DNA of 64,000 nucleotides from Ruminococcus sp. (lineage in GTDB: Bacteria > Bacillota > Clostridia > Oscillospirales > Ruminococcaceae): NCBI GenBank assembly GCA_021201755.1, contig JAJQEI010000006.1:1-64000 (forward strand), in the 5' to 3' direction. A model generated the notes under the pieces. The model had not been told where the DNA came from. It ran no database searches and was given only the letters and a program-made list of their open reading frames with translations. This document shows, piece after piece, positions 18,997 to 27,608 of the stretch. The position numbers and the translations under genes are program-made. How positions within the stretch are numbered: the stretch's first letter is position 1; each line of letters opens with the position of its first letter.

Positions 18997-20012
18997 TGAT
19001 ATGCCCAAATTGTGGAGTAGAAGTGAAAGAAAGCGAACAGATTTGCCCATTGTGTGGATTCGCTTTTGAACATTCGGTGGAAGTTTCTTCAGTAGAGCAG
19101 GAAACAACAAACTCGCCGTCCAGTATGCCAAAATCAGTGCAGTCTGCCGAAATGGTAAAACCGAATGCGGTTGTGCAGACAGTACAAAAGCGAAGCAAGC
19201 TGCCTATTGTGATTGTATGTTTGGGAGTGATAGTTGTTGTATTGGCAGTTTTAACGGTATTTTTATTGCTGCAACCGAGTGATTCTGACAATGAAGAAAC
19301 AATCGCTGAAATCACAACGATCATGGCAACAGAAACAACGCAATTAGAAACAACAACAGATACCGAAGAATCGACAATTGAAGAAACAACGACGACGACA
19401 ATAACGACCACTACCACAATCGAAACCACGACTGTGGCAACAACAACGGAATTTACGCTCGCTGTGCCAACGATTGGAGATTTTATAGACCAAACAAATT
19501 ATCAATATGATGGTTACACTTATTACATTGAATGGGGTACAGTAGATGGCGCAGATGTATATGAATATTATGAAGAATTAACGTATGGTTATGGCACAGA
19601 AGGAGATTATTATACGACATCTGCTACAAGTTGTAAAGTTTCTGGTTCGGATATTTCTGGTGCATCGATTAAAGTGCGAGCTGTGGCATATCGTGGTGAT
19701 ACGACAGTGTATAGCGATTGGAGTGCGACAAAAAGTGTGACATTTGGCAGTGGTTCGTCCTCTTCTAGTGGATCAAGCGTTTCTGGAATGACCGGTCAAG
19801 TGAACACCTACGGTGGCTCAGTCGATGGATTGACTACGTCTTATGTGTGCAACGGTGGCAGCTATGCTGTAGAACATCACGTGCAAAACACTTGGCATAT
19901 TACGGCGAAAAACGTATGCTATTCTTATGGTATAACTTGGTATGAGTGCTGGGATACGGATGATGGTGACTATTACGGTTGGATTGATTCCATTTATATT
20001 GATTTTTATTGA
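18996..20012 (+). CDS. Zinc-ribbon membrane protein with fibronectin-like domain
   Basis: The ATG at 18996 overlaps the previous stop and has GGAGG upstream. The N-terminal zinc ribbon (CPNCG...CPLCG, residues ~3-21) is cytosolic. A transmembrane helix (LPIVIVCLGVIVVVLAVLTV) and a long Thr/Glu stalk follow. Outside is a fibronectin type III-like domain (YYIEWGTVDGADVYEYY...IKVRAVAY...YSDWSATKSVTF) and a C-terminal SH3-like beta domain (YVCNGGSYAVEHHVQNTWHI). Function is unknown. It is paralogous to the next gene in its first two thirds. Confidence 0.75.
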   Translation: MICPNCGVEVKESEQICPLCGFAFEHSVEVSSVEQETTNSPSSMPKSVQSAEMVKPNAVVQTVQKRSKLPIVIVCLGVIVVVLAVLTVFLLLQPSDSDNEETIAEITTIMATETTQLETTTDTEESTIEETTTTTITTTTTIETTTVATTTEFTLAVPTIGDFIDQTNYQYDGYTYYIEWGTVDGADVYEYYEELTYGYGTEGDYYTTSATSCKVSGSDISGASIKVRAVAYRGDTTVYSDWSATKSVTFGSGSSSSSGSSVSGMTGQVNTYGGSVDGLTTSYVCNGGSYAVEHHVQNTWHITAKNVCYSYGITWYECWDTDDGDYYGWIDSIYIDFY

Positions 20013-20059
20013 TATGAATCCAAAAAGTTTAATTTAAAATTACAAAAGGAGTGGAAAAT

Positions 20060-21163
20060 ATGCTTTGTCCAAATTGTGGAATGGAAGTTGAGGAACAGGA
20101 ACAAACTTGTTTGCTGTGCGGCTATCTCTTTGAAAATCCAGTAGTAAATACAGAATCTGAGCCAATTCTGGAAAACAATCTGGAAACAGAATCCAATTCA
20201 TCGACGACAATGACGACGCATATGTCGACAAGCACACCTTTTAAAAGACGCAGTAAGTTACCCATTGTTATAGGTATTCTTGCGATACTTGTAGCAGTTT
20301 TGCTCGTACTTGTGGTTATGTTGCTGTTGAAACAAGAAAACACTGCGACAAACCCTGCAAAAACTGTTTCAATAGCAACAGAAACCACAACGTTGACGGA
20401 AGAAGCTGCAACAACGGAAGAAAATATTACGGAAATAGACTCACTTTCTATGCCGATTTTGGGGGAGTTTCTCTTAGACGAAAGTGCTGATAGTACCACA
20501 TATTATATTGAATGGGAAGCTGTAGAAGGTGCGGATGGATATGAAATTAATGTTGATACGATTGATTCGTGTGGAGAAGGTGATAACAGTCTCTCTGTAA
20601 CAACTGAACCGAAATTCACGACTTCCAGCAATTATTTAGTTACGGTTACAATAGAAGTACGTGCTTATTGTAAAACGGGCCAGGAGAAAAAGTACAGCAA
20701 TTGGAGTGAAGCACAAACAATAACGCTAAATGAGCCTTCAGATGAGGATACAGCTTATGCAGATGTGTATCGTGATGTTTTGAATAGTTATTCTCGTGAA
20801 ATGACGCTTGCATATGATTGCTATTATTTATGTGATTTGAATCATGACGGGATTAAAGAATTGTTATATCAATTCGGCACGTGCGAGGCAGATTGTATGA
20901 TTGATGTCTATACAATTGAAAATGGAAGTGAAAAATTTGCTGGCAGTATCTCTGGTTTTTCTTGTTGGGTCGTGACGGATGGTGTAAATTATTTTACAGA
21001 TATGACACATACAGGTTCTCAGATAATCAGTAAAATTATTTTTGATGGAGATAGTGTTACGACGGAAACATTTGCTGAATATGATTGTTCTACTACAGAT
21101 TACCATGACTTTGGCGAAGGCGTAAACTGTTATAATGGTACGGATTATTCAGGATTGGCTTAA
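20060..21163 (+). CDS. Zinc-ribbon membrane protein, paralogue
   Basis: ATG 20060 with AAAGGAG upstream fixes the start. The same plan as its neighbour: zinc ribbon (CPNCG...CLLCG), transmembrane helix (LPIVIGILAILVAVLLVLVV), Thr/Glu stalk and fibronectin-like domain (TYYIEWEAVEGADGYEINV). The C-terminal domain differs: it holds YLCDLNHDGIKELLYQFGT, a calcium-loop-like DxNxDG repeat of the kind seen in VCBS-type surface proteins. Function unknown. Confidence 0.72.
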   Translation: MLCPNCGMEVEEQEQTCLLCGYLFENPVVNTESEPILENNLETESNSSTTMTTHMSTSTPFKRRSKLPIVIGILAILVAVLLVLVVMLLLKQENTATNPAKTVSIATETTTLTEEAATTEENITEIDSLSMPILGEFLLDESADSTTYYIEWEAVEGADGYEINVDTIDSCGEGDNSLSVTTEPKFTTSSNYLVTVTIEVRAYCKTGQEKKYSNWSEAQTITLNEPSDEDTAYADVYRDVLNSYSREMTLAYDCYYLCDLNHDGIKELLYQFGTCEADCMIDVYTIENGSEKFAGSISGFSCWVVTDGVNYFTDMTHTGSQIISKIIFDGDSVTTETFAEYDCSTTDYHDFGEGVNCYNGTDYSGLA

Positions 21164-21468
21164 CGTATGATATTCTATATAATGGAAGTAGGGACAAATT
21201 AAGAGAAATATGGTAGTGGTGACGGTTCTGATTCTTTGCAATTTTTTTGCGTTCTCCTTGCATTTCTTTTGAAAATATGATTTTATCAATATTAATTGGC
21301 ACATTTTTACATGGATTTGTATCAAGAAGTGAGATTACATTGGTTTCAATTTTTCTATCGTAAAATCTTTGTATTTTCGTTTTTCTATGATATCACCTGT
21401 TTGCGAAATGTGTCAATTTTTATGATATGAGATCATTCTGGTATTAAAAAATAATACAAAACTGGCAA
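21164..21468. other. Intergenic stretch with a shared repeat
   Basis: No gene is seen. The part at ~21387-21440 (CTGTTTG, then TGTCAATTTTTAT, then ATATG) recurs at ~26921-26975 upstream of the ilv leader. Confidence 0.35.
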
Positions 21469-21497
21469 TTGCAGCAATACCACAACTGTGCTATACT
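21469..21497 (+). promoter_or_regulatory. pdxS promoter
   Basis: TTGCAG (21469-21474) and TATACT (21492-21497) with a 17-base spacer. Confidence 0.7.
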
Positions 21498-21552
21498 GGA
21501 TAAGAAACGACAAGGTTGTCGCAAATTTATTTGTAAAGAGGAGACTATTACT

Positions 21553-22428
21553 ATGGCAGGAAATCATTATGAACTGAACAAGAATCTAGCACAAATGTTA
21601 AAAGGTGGCGTAATTATGGACGTTACCACACCAGAACAGGCAAAAATTGCTGAAGCTGCGGGAGCGTGTGCGGTTATGGCACTAGAACGGATTCCGGCAG
21701 ATATTCGTGCAGCTGGTGGTGTGTCACGTATGAGCGATCCCAAAATGATTCATGGTATTCAGAATGCTGTCAGTATTCCGGTAATGGCAAAGTGTCGCAT
21801 TGGTCATTTCGCAGAGGCACAAATTTTACAGGCAATTGAAATTGATTATATCGACGAAAGTGAAGTGTTATCTCCTGCGGACGATAAATATCATATCGAT
21901 AAAACCAAATTTGATGTACCTTTCGTATGTAGTGCAAATGATTTGGGAGAAGCACTGCGTCGGATTAATGAGGGTGCATCAATGATTCGTACCAAAGGGG
22001 AACCGGGTACGGGTGATGTGGTACAAGCAGTACGGCATATGCGCATGATGCAGGCAGAAATTCGCAGATTACAGTCAATGGCGGAAGACGAATTATACGA
22101 TGCTGCAAAAGATTTACGAGTCCCTTATTCTTTGGTGCAGTATGTTCACAAAAATGGAAAGCTGCCGGTAGTAAACTTTGCAGCAGGTGGTGTTGCGACA
22201 CCGGCAGATGCAGCACTGATGATGCAGCTTGGTGCAGAGGGTGTCTTTGTGAGTTCGGGTATTTTTAAATCAGGCAATCCTGAAAAGCGTGCAGCAGCAA
22301 TTGTAAAGGCAGTAACAAATTATCAAGATGCTAAAATGTTGGCAGAATTGTCTATAGATTTAGGGGAAGCCATGGTCGGGATTAACGAAGACGAAATTTC
22401 GTTATTGATGGCAGAACGAGGCAAATAA
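21553..22428 (+). CDS. pdxS: Pyridoxal 5'-phosphate synthase subunit PdxS
   Basis: The (beta/alpha)8 subunit builds PLP from ribose 5-phosphate, glyceraldehyde 3-phosphate and ammonia. Start ATG 21553 ([14 protein letters not shown]) follows GAGGAG; the frame is open further upstream but reaches past the promoter. The protein is 291 residues. The catalytic residues are in place: Asp in GGVIMDV, Lys in [10 protein letters not shown] and Lys in RTKGEPGTG, plus the phosphate loop [14 protein letters not shown]. The stop overlaps pdxT (TAATG). PdxS normally receives ammonia from PdxT; here PdxT is broken. Confidence 0.97.
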   Translation: MAGNHYELNKNLAQMLKGGVIMDVTTPEQAKIAEAAGACAVMALERIPADIRAAGGVSRMSDPKMIHGIQNAVSIPVMAKCRIGHFAEAQILQAIEIDYIDESEVLSPADDKYHIDKTKFDVPFVCSANDLGEALRRINEGASMIRTKGEPGTGDVVQAVRHMRMMQAEIRRLQSMAEDELYDAAKDLRVPYSLVQYVHKNGKLPVVNFAAGGVATPADAALMMQLGAEGVFVSSGIFKSGNPEKRAAAIVKAVTNYQDAKMLAELSIDLGEAMVGINEDEISLLMAERGK

Positions 22429-23006
22429 TGCGTATTGGAATATTAGCACTGCAGGGTGCATTTGCAGAACATCGTGAGATTTTGGAACATCTTAATGTAT
22501 CGAGTTTTGAAATCCGGCAAAAACAAGATTTCATGCAGCCGATGGATGGCTTGATTATTCCCGGCGGTAAAAGTACAGTGATTGGGAAGCTTCTGATAGA
22601 ACTGGGTTGTTTTGACTTGATACAAAAGCGTATTTACCAAGGACTTCCCACGTTTGGTACTTGTGCGGGATTAATTCTATTGGCGAAATAAGCAGAAGGT
22701 GGTTCGGTGCAACTTGGTACTATGGACATCACGGCTCGACGTAATGCCTATGGACGACAATTAGGCAGCTTCACGACTACAGCGGAGATGAAAGGTGTAG
22801 GAAAAATTCCCATGGTGTTTATCCGCACGCCATATATCATAGGAGCTTCTGACAATGTGAAAATTTTGGCATAGGTTAATGGCAGGATTGTTGCTGCAAG
22901 ACAAGGCAATCAGCTAGTAACAGCTTTTCATCCGGAGTTGACACGGGATACACGGGTACATGATTATTTCTTAAAAATGATAAAAGGTAAAGACACCATC
23001 GTATAA
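22428..23006 (+). pseudogene. pdxT: PdxT glutaminase subunit with two in-frame stops
   Basis: The full 192-residue frame is recognisable: [16 protein letters not shown], the nucleophile Cys in GTCAGLILL, and the His/Glu pair in AFHPELT. TAA at 22689-22691 (after LLAK) and TAG at 22872-22874 (before [10 protein letters not shown]) interrupt it. The conserved GGES oxyanion loop reads GGKS. There are no frameshifts. PLP synthase could still run on free ammonia through PdxS alone. Confidence 0.88.
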
Positions 23007-23062
23007 GACGATAAACCGTTCTACGTCAAATAAACAATGTAAAAAATATTTGGTATTATATA

Positions 23063-23098
23063 AATTCCACCTTGCTGTATAGTCAAGGTGGAATTTTT
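23063..23098 (+). terminator. pdxST terminator
   Basis: AATTCCACCTTG (23063-23074) pairs with CAAGGTGGAATT (23084-23095), then TTT. Confidence 0.9.
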
Positions 23099-23139
23099 AT
23101 GCTGTAAATGTGTAGTGAGACTCTATTCGAACCATGCAT

Positions 23140-23388
23140 TCAAAAGAAGCTTCTTCGAAATTCCCTGTAATTATAATCCTTTTCTGGATGGCAAAGCACT
23201 GCAAAATCGATAGAATCAAATAATTGATTACTGCTTTTTCCTTTATCGATAAAATCACGAATGGCACAGTCAAATAAATCAGATACTATAGCGGCATCAT
23301 TACCATATGCTCCACATCCGAAAGCACCAGGAATTTTGCTTTTTCGAACGCCACGTTCTAAAATATTTTCGATACGAGTTTGTTAATC
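23140..23388 (-). pseudogene. TIGR02452-like (bacterial PARG/macro) fragment
   Basis: On the minus strand the ~75-codon open stretch contains KSKIPGAFGCGAYGNDAA, then FAVLCHPEKDYNYREFRRSF. This resembles the C-terminal part of TIGR02452 microbial poly(ADP-ribose) glycohydrolase-like proteins (GAFGCGxFGN motif). The N-terminal two thirds are absent, so it is a remnant. Confidence 0.6.
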
Positions 23389-23522
23389 AAATGTCATTTA
23401 AACACTCTTTTTTGGATTCTGCGAGAGTATTATTATTCTCTTTTTATTTTTGTATTTTTTACCTAAAGCACATTAACAGGCTTGTAATTTGTTTATATTT
23501 TTAATTACTTTTTCTTCATATG

Positions 23523-23939
23523 CTATTTTATGCGAGTATCCCTAACTTGCTTTTGTAATCGCAATTCTCTGATTGCATAAGCATATGCTTCTTCGATATC
23601 TTCGAAGAATTCTTCTGACCTAACCCTAGCTCGTTCTCCCGCAACAACTACCCAGTAACTACCATCGTCCATTTTATTGATAAGTATACGATTCTCCATA
23701 GCTCCTCTTCGTCCATTTTTTGGCGTGATTATCCCGATTTTCCATCCGTAATCATATAACCCCTCACGTTTTATAATTTCAAGTGCTTCTTCCTTCGAGA
23801 TTTTTTTGGGTTTGAACGGGCCCTCTTTGTTATTAAGTTTTCTTAAGAGCTCGGCTACTTTATCTATCATTACTTCTCTTTCTTCTTTTGTCATTTCTTC
23901 TTTTTTTATAAATTCTACCTCCATATCAATTAACAACAC
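23523..23939 (-). CDS. Small protein resembling Imm59 immunity proteins
   Basis: About 138 residues, with a charged helical N-terminus and a core LYDYGWKIGIITPKNGRRGA followed by ENRILINKMDDGSYWVVVAGERA and a final helix FFEDIEEAYAYAIREL. The WKIGI, weak ENR and ERA pattern resembles Imm59-type immunity proteins of polymorphic toxin systems. No toxin gene is beside it. The start is unclear: GGAGGT at 23918-23923 fits an ATA codon 11 residues into the frame better than the GTG at 23939. Confidence 0.5.
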   Translation of the reverse strand: MLLIDMEVEFIKKEEMTKEEREVMIDKVAELLRKLNNKEGPFKPKKISKEEALEIIKREGLYDYGWKIGIITPKNGRRGAMENRILINKMDDGSYWVVVAGERARVRSEEFFEDIEEAYAYAIRELRLQKQVRDTRIK

Positions 23940-24065
23940 ATGATTTAAATTAAGATTTTTTCTATACCCTAGTTTTTGCTAGAAGTGCAACATACCCCTT
24001 GGCAATCTTCCATCGCACGTTTAATTTTGATTTGAAAATTGCTCTCTGGTTAATTTCATACTTTT

Positions 24066-24094
24066 ATTATATCATAGTTTTTTGTGCTTTGCAA
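24066..24094 (-). promoter_or_regulatory. Promoter of the Imm59-like gene
   Basis: On the minus strand TTGCAA (24094-24089) and TATAAT (24071-24066) with a 17-base spacer; the leader is ~120 bases. Confidence 0.6.
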
Positions 24095-24146
24095 GTACTT
24101 TTATGTGAACACACTCTAATTATTATGTGATGTGCATATGATACGG

Positions 24147-25355
24147 TTATTTATCAATTATTTCTAACACAGAGAGACTACGTTGAAAGATGCCATTGAG
24201 ATAGGCGATTAATACACCGTAATTGGTGTAAGGGACACACTGCGTTTTCGCTCGTTCAGCACGAGAAATCATCTCTCGTTCATTCAACATACACCCACCA
24301 CAATGCACCACCAGTGCATAAGGCGTCAAATTATTTGGAAAACTATTGCCGGAAGTGAAGTCGAACTGAAATTGCTTGCCGGTGTAAGATTGTATCCATT
24401 TTGGTAATTTTATCGTACCGATGTCGTTGCACTGTCGGTGATGGGTACATCCTTCAGAAATCAGGATGCGACTGCCATTTGGTAAAGTATCCAATACTTG
24501 GACAGTCTTTTTTGCCATCTGTAGCACGCCCTTGAAGTGGGCAAATAGAATCGAAAAAGAAGTTAAAGGGATAGATGAAGGAATAATTTCTTTTACAGTT
24601 TCAAATACCTGACTGTCTGTAACCACAAGCTTTGGCGGTTGATTTAGTAGCTGTAGTGTCTGGGCTAATTGTTCTGGCTGCGTGACAAGACAAATTGCCG
24701 CTTTGTCCAAAGCGGCTCGAATGGCTTGGACTTGTGGCAGAATTATGCGACCTTTCGGCGCTGATTCATCGATCGGTGTAACAAGAATCACTAAATCCTC
24801 CGGTTTTAGTAAATTACCAAAGAGAGAACGTTCCGGTTTTATCTGAAAATTCTTTTGATAGCAGCGAATTAAGGATTCCTTCAGCTTGTCAATACCGCAG
24901 CCAGTTGTGGCACTAACCGGAATCACTTCTTTTGGGACAACTTGTTCTTTTGGCAAACGATCAATCTGATTCCATACGATAAGATAGGAAATATGACGTT
25001 TGCGGAATTGTTCAAGTAATTCGGTATCTTCCGCTGTCTGTCCAATTGTTGCATTGATTACGAGGATTGCAATATCCGTATGATTTAAAATTTGCATGGT
25101 GCGTTCCATACGAAGCTGTCCAAGGATACCTGTGTCATCCATGCCAGGGGTATCTATGATTACCACTGCACCAATTGGTAATAGTTCCATTGCTTTTTCT
25201 ACCGGATCGGTTGTTGTTCCTTGCATCTCCGATACAATAGAAATTTTTTGTCCGGTAATCGCATTGACCAAGCTAGATTTTCCTGCATTACGCTGTCCAA
25301 AAAAACCGATATGTAGGCGATTTCCACGGGGCGTATCATTTTGTGTTTGTTCCAT
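24147..25355 (-). CDS. hydF: [FeFe]-hydrogenase maturation GTPase HydF
   Basis: HydF is the scaffold on which the 2Fe subcluster is assembled before transfer to the hydrogenase. Of 402 residues, the first ~170 form a Era-like GTPase with P-loop GQRNAGKSS (~20-28), the switch DTPG and NQID. The C-terminal part has the iron-sulfur ligands CTHH and HCGGC, in the family spacing. It lies 11 bases after hydG in one operon. HydE and the hydrogenase itself are not in the window. Confidence 0.95.
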   Translation of the reverse strand: MEQTQNDTPRGNRLHIGFFGQRNAGKSSLVNAITGQKISIVSEMQGTTTDPVEKAMELLPIGAVVIIDTPGMDDTGILGQLRMERTMQILNHTDIAILVINATIGQTAEDTELLEQFRKRHISYLIVWNQIDRLPKEQVVPKEVIPVSATTGCGIDKLKESLIRCYQKNFQIKPERSLFGNLLKPEDLVILVTPIDESAPKGRIILPQVQAIRAALDKAAICLVTQPEQLAQTLQLLNQPPKLVVTDSQVFETVKEIIPSSIPLTSFSILFAHFKGVLQMAKKTVQVLDTLPNGSRILISEGCTHHRQCNDIGTIKLPKWIQSYTGKQFQFDFTSGNSFPNNLTPYALVVHCGGCMLNEREMISRAERAKTQCVPYTNYGVLIAYLNGIFQRSLSVLEIIDK

Positions 25356-25366
25356 ATGGACACTCC

Positions 25367-26785
25367 TTAAAAACGAAAGTCCCTTGCACCATTGGCAATT
25401 TTTTTCAAATATTCTTCTGTTTGCAACCGCTTTTGTGCATCAGGAATTTGACGTAATTCTTTTTGAATCAGCGTTTCGCCTATTTTCTTTGTTTTAGGAG
25501 CAGCATAGTCTTGCAGATATTCTTTTAACGTAATTAATGCATTCGGGTGGCAGTAATTTAGAATCTGACCAGACTTACAAAATGCCATAAAGCGGTCTCC
25601 GGTGCGACCGGTGCGATAGCACGCAGTGCAGAAACTTGGTACGTATCCCAATTCTATGAGCCAGTATATGATTTCATCCAAAGAACGACGGTCACTAACG
25701 TCAAATTGTTCAGAATTTTCATCTTCCAACTCCGATATATCGTAGCCTCCAACACTTGTCCGAGAACCACCACTAATTTGAGAGATGCCCAAAGAGAGTG
25801 CTTGTTCCCGAACTGCTTTGTTTTCTCTTGTAGAAATAATCATACCGGTATAAGGGATAGCAATGCGGATAAGTGCAATAATTTTTGCAAAAATCTCATC
25901 TGGTATGCTATTATCAAAATTGTTCGGATCAATATCGTCTGCCCGTTTTACACGAGGTACACTAATGGTATGTGGACCAATGCCATGGATGGCTTCTAAA
26001 TGTTCGGCGTGTAGGAGAAGTCCTACGAATTCATAGGGGTAGCTTTCCAATCCGAACAAAACACCAAGTCCCACATCGTCAATGCCACCTGCCATAGCTC
26101 GATCCATTGCTTCTGTATGATAATCGTAATTATGCTTCGGACCAATAGGGTGGAGCTTTTCATAGCTTTCCTTGTGGTATGTTTCTTGAAAGAGAATATA
26201 AGTGCCGATTCCCGCTTCTTTCAGCATATGGTATTCTTCCTCTGTCGTTGCAGCAATATTTACATTTACTCGACGGATTGCACCATTTTTGTGGTGAATA
26301 TGGTAAATGGTATCGATACATTCCAAAATATACTCAATGGGGTTGTGTACAGGATCTTCACCGGCTTCAATTGCTAGTCGTTTATGTCCCATATCCTGTA
26401 GTGCCGTGACCTCTCGTACAATGTCCGCTTGCGATAATTTTTTACGAGTAATATGTTTATTTTTAATATGATAAGGACAGTATGTACAACCATTTACGCA
26501 GTAATTCGATAAGTAAAGGGGTGCAAAAATGACGATTCGATTGCCGTAGTAATCCAATTTAATTTGGTGTGCCAGTTGTTTGATTTTTTGATTGATGCTT
26601 TTGTCCTTGCACAAAAGAAGCACAGCAGCTTCACGATGATTCAATCCTTTTTTTTGTTCAGCTTTTGCCAAAATTTCGGAGAGGATGGAGACATTTTCTT
26701 TATTCTTTTGGGCATATTCTAACGTATCCATGATTTCAACATGGTTTATAAATTCTTCCGCATGAAGAGATTTTGGTTGATACAT
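25367..26785 (-). CDS. hydG: [FeFe]-hydrogenase maturase HydG (radical SAM tyrosine lyase)
   Basis: It splits tyrosine to supply CO and cyanide for the H-cluster. The ATG at 26785 follows GAGGTGA; a GTG nine bases upstream is less likely. The 472-residue protein has the radical SAM cluster motif CVNGCTYC and a C-terminal auxiliary cluster site (CTACYRTGRTGDRFMAFCKSG). The TIM-barrel core ends with GGSRTSVGGY. It is the first gene of hydGF with its own promoter. Confidence 0.96.
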   Translation of the reverse strand: MYQPKSLHAEEFINHVEIMDTLEYAQKNKENVSILSEILAKAEQKKGLNHREAAVLLLCKDKSINQKIKQLAHQIKLDYYGNRIVIFAPLYLSNYCVNGCTYCPYHIKNKHITRKKLSQADIVREVTALQDMGHKRLAIEAGEDPVHNPIEYILECIDTIYHIHHKNGAIRRVNVNIAATTEEEYHMLKEAGIGTYILFQETYHKESYEKLHPIGPKHNYDYHTEAMDRAMAGGIDDVGLGVLFGLESYPYEFVGLLLHAEHLEAIHGIGPHTISVPRVKRADDIDPNNFDNSIPDEIFAKIIALIRIAIPYTGMIISTRENKAVREQALSLGISQISGGSRTSVGGYDISELEDENSEQFDVSDRRSLDEIIYWLIELGYVPSFCTACYRTGRTGDRFMAFCKSGQILNYCHPNALITLKEYLQDYAAPKTKKIGETLIQKELRQIPDAQKRLQTEEYLKKIANGARDFRF

Positions 26786-26814
26786 AGCATTCACCTCATT
26801 TTTAGTTTGATATT

Positions 26815-26843
26815 ATTATAACATGAAAAAAGAAAAATGTCAA
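26815..26843 (-). promoter_or_regulatory. hydGF promoter
   Basis: On the minus strand TTGACA (26843-26838) and TATAAT (26820-26815) with a 17-base spacer. Confidence 0.85.
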
Positions 26844-26920
26844 TGATATGAATCCCACGGAAATTAATTCTAGTAACGATTTGTAATATTTCTTTTTTGA
26901 TATTTTTTCCCTTACCTTTA

Positions 26921-26975
26921 TGGTATATCATCTGTTTGTGGAATGAATGTGTCAATTTTTATTATATGGGATTAT
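26921..26975. repeat. Intergenic repeat, second copy
   Basis: It contains CTGTTTGTGGAATG, then TGTCAATTTTTATTATATGG, similar to ~21387-21440 upstream of pdxS. No gene or hairpin is evident in either copy. Confidence 0.4.
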
Positions 26976-27065
26976 TTATAGGGTGGCTATTGAAACGACA
27001 TATACTATTAGATGAATTTATTTTGAACAAAAAAAGCTTGAAATGTAAAATAGTGAACAAAGTAC

Positions 27066-27093
27066 TTGCATTCTAAAAAAAGTGTGTTATAAT
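27066..27093 (+). promoter_or_regulatory. Promoter of the ilv leader RNA
   Basis: TTGCAT (27066-27071) and TATAAT (27088-27093) with a 16-base spacer, ~510 bases before ilvB. Confidence 0.75.
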
Positions 27094-27099
27094 AAATAT

Positions 27100-27412
27100 A
27101 CTACTGTGTATGTCTCATGTGGTGTACTTGCGGTATCGGTTTAAAGAAGCATTTTGAATATTTTGCGAGCAACAGTATTTTAGGTGCTGTTGCTAAGACA
27201 GGAAGGACGGCGTACTACCAATGCATCGATATGGCAATACTTATTTGGGTCAGGTCATTGCAGTGAAACTATCGCTTCGAGTCATAAAGACCCGAAGTGA
27301 ATATTATGCTATACGTATGCCGATCTTCAAAAGAAATGCGGTTTCGGCTGGGAGACTTTCCGAAGGCTGACGCAAAATTGCTTGGGTCTTCGGTGTACTG
27401 CCGGAGTTTTTT
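27100..27412 (+). ncRNA. Long structured leader RNA of the ilv-leu operon
   Basis: Between a good promoter and a hairpin-plus-U6 terminator (CTTCGG at 27388-27393 with CCGGAG at 27401-27406) lie ~310 bases with hairpins: AGCAACAG pairs with CTGTTGCT at ~27168-27195, and GGGTC (27247) pairs with GACCC (~27288). The GACCCGAA strand can instead pair with TTCGGGTC at ~27438, past the terminator, which is the kind of switch an attenuator needs. No T-box sequence (GGGTGG-ACC) is present. A 49-codon frame at 27221-27370 lies inside. No known RNA family is recognised. ilvB starts ~200 bases later. Confidence 0.55.
27221..27370 (+). CDS. Possible leader peptide in the ilv leader
   Basis: A 49-codon frame starts MHRYGNTYLGQVIAVKLSL and contains about a dozen Leu, Val and Ile codons, with AGGAAGGA twelve bases upstream. 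It could be a branched-chain amino acid sensing leader peptide, but Leu/Ile/Val are not densely clustered and the frame may be chance. Confidence 0.25.
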   Translation: MHRYGNTYLGQVIAVKLSLRVIKTRSEYYAIRMPIFKRNAVSAGRLSEG

Positions 27413-27608
27413 ACACGGATTCCAGCAGCATATGTTTTATTTCGGGTCGTTCTGAAAAGAGAAATCGCACTTGATTTTATCATGTGGGATCATGAAGGTG
27501 GGTTGCTGTAAAAGTTGAGGCTTGCTGTATTTGATTTTTTACAGTGCGTTTTGAAAAGATATCCACAAAATAGTAAAAAATAGTAATAGTAAAAAGGTGA
27601 AATGACAA

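Noticed and set aside
27247..27256. GGGTCAGGTC, like the SRP RNA tip
   Set aside because: The rest of the universally conserved SRP tip (CCGGAAGGAAGCAGC) is absent.
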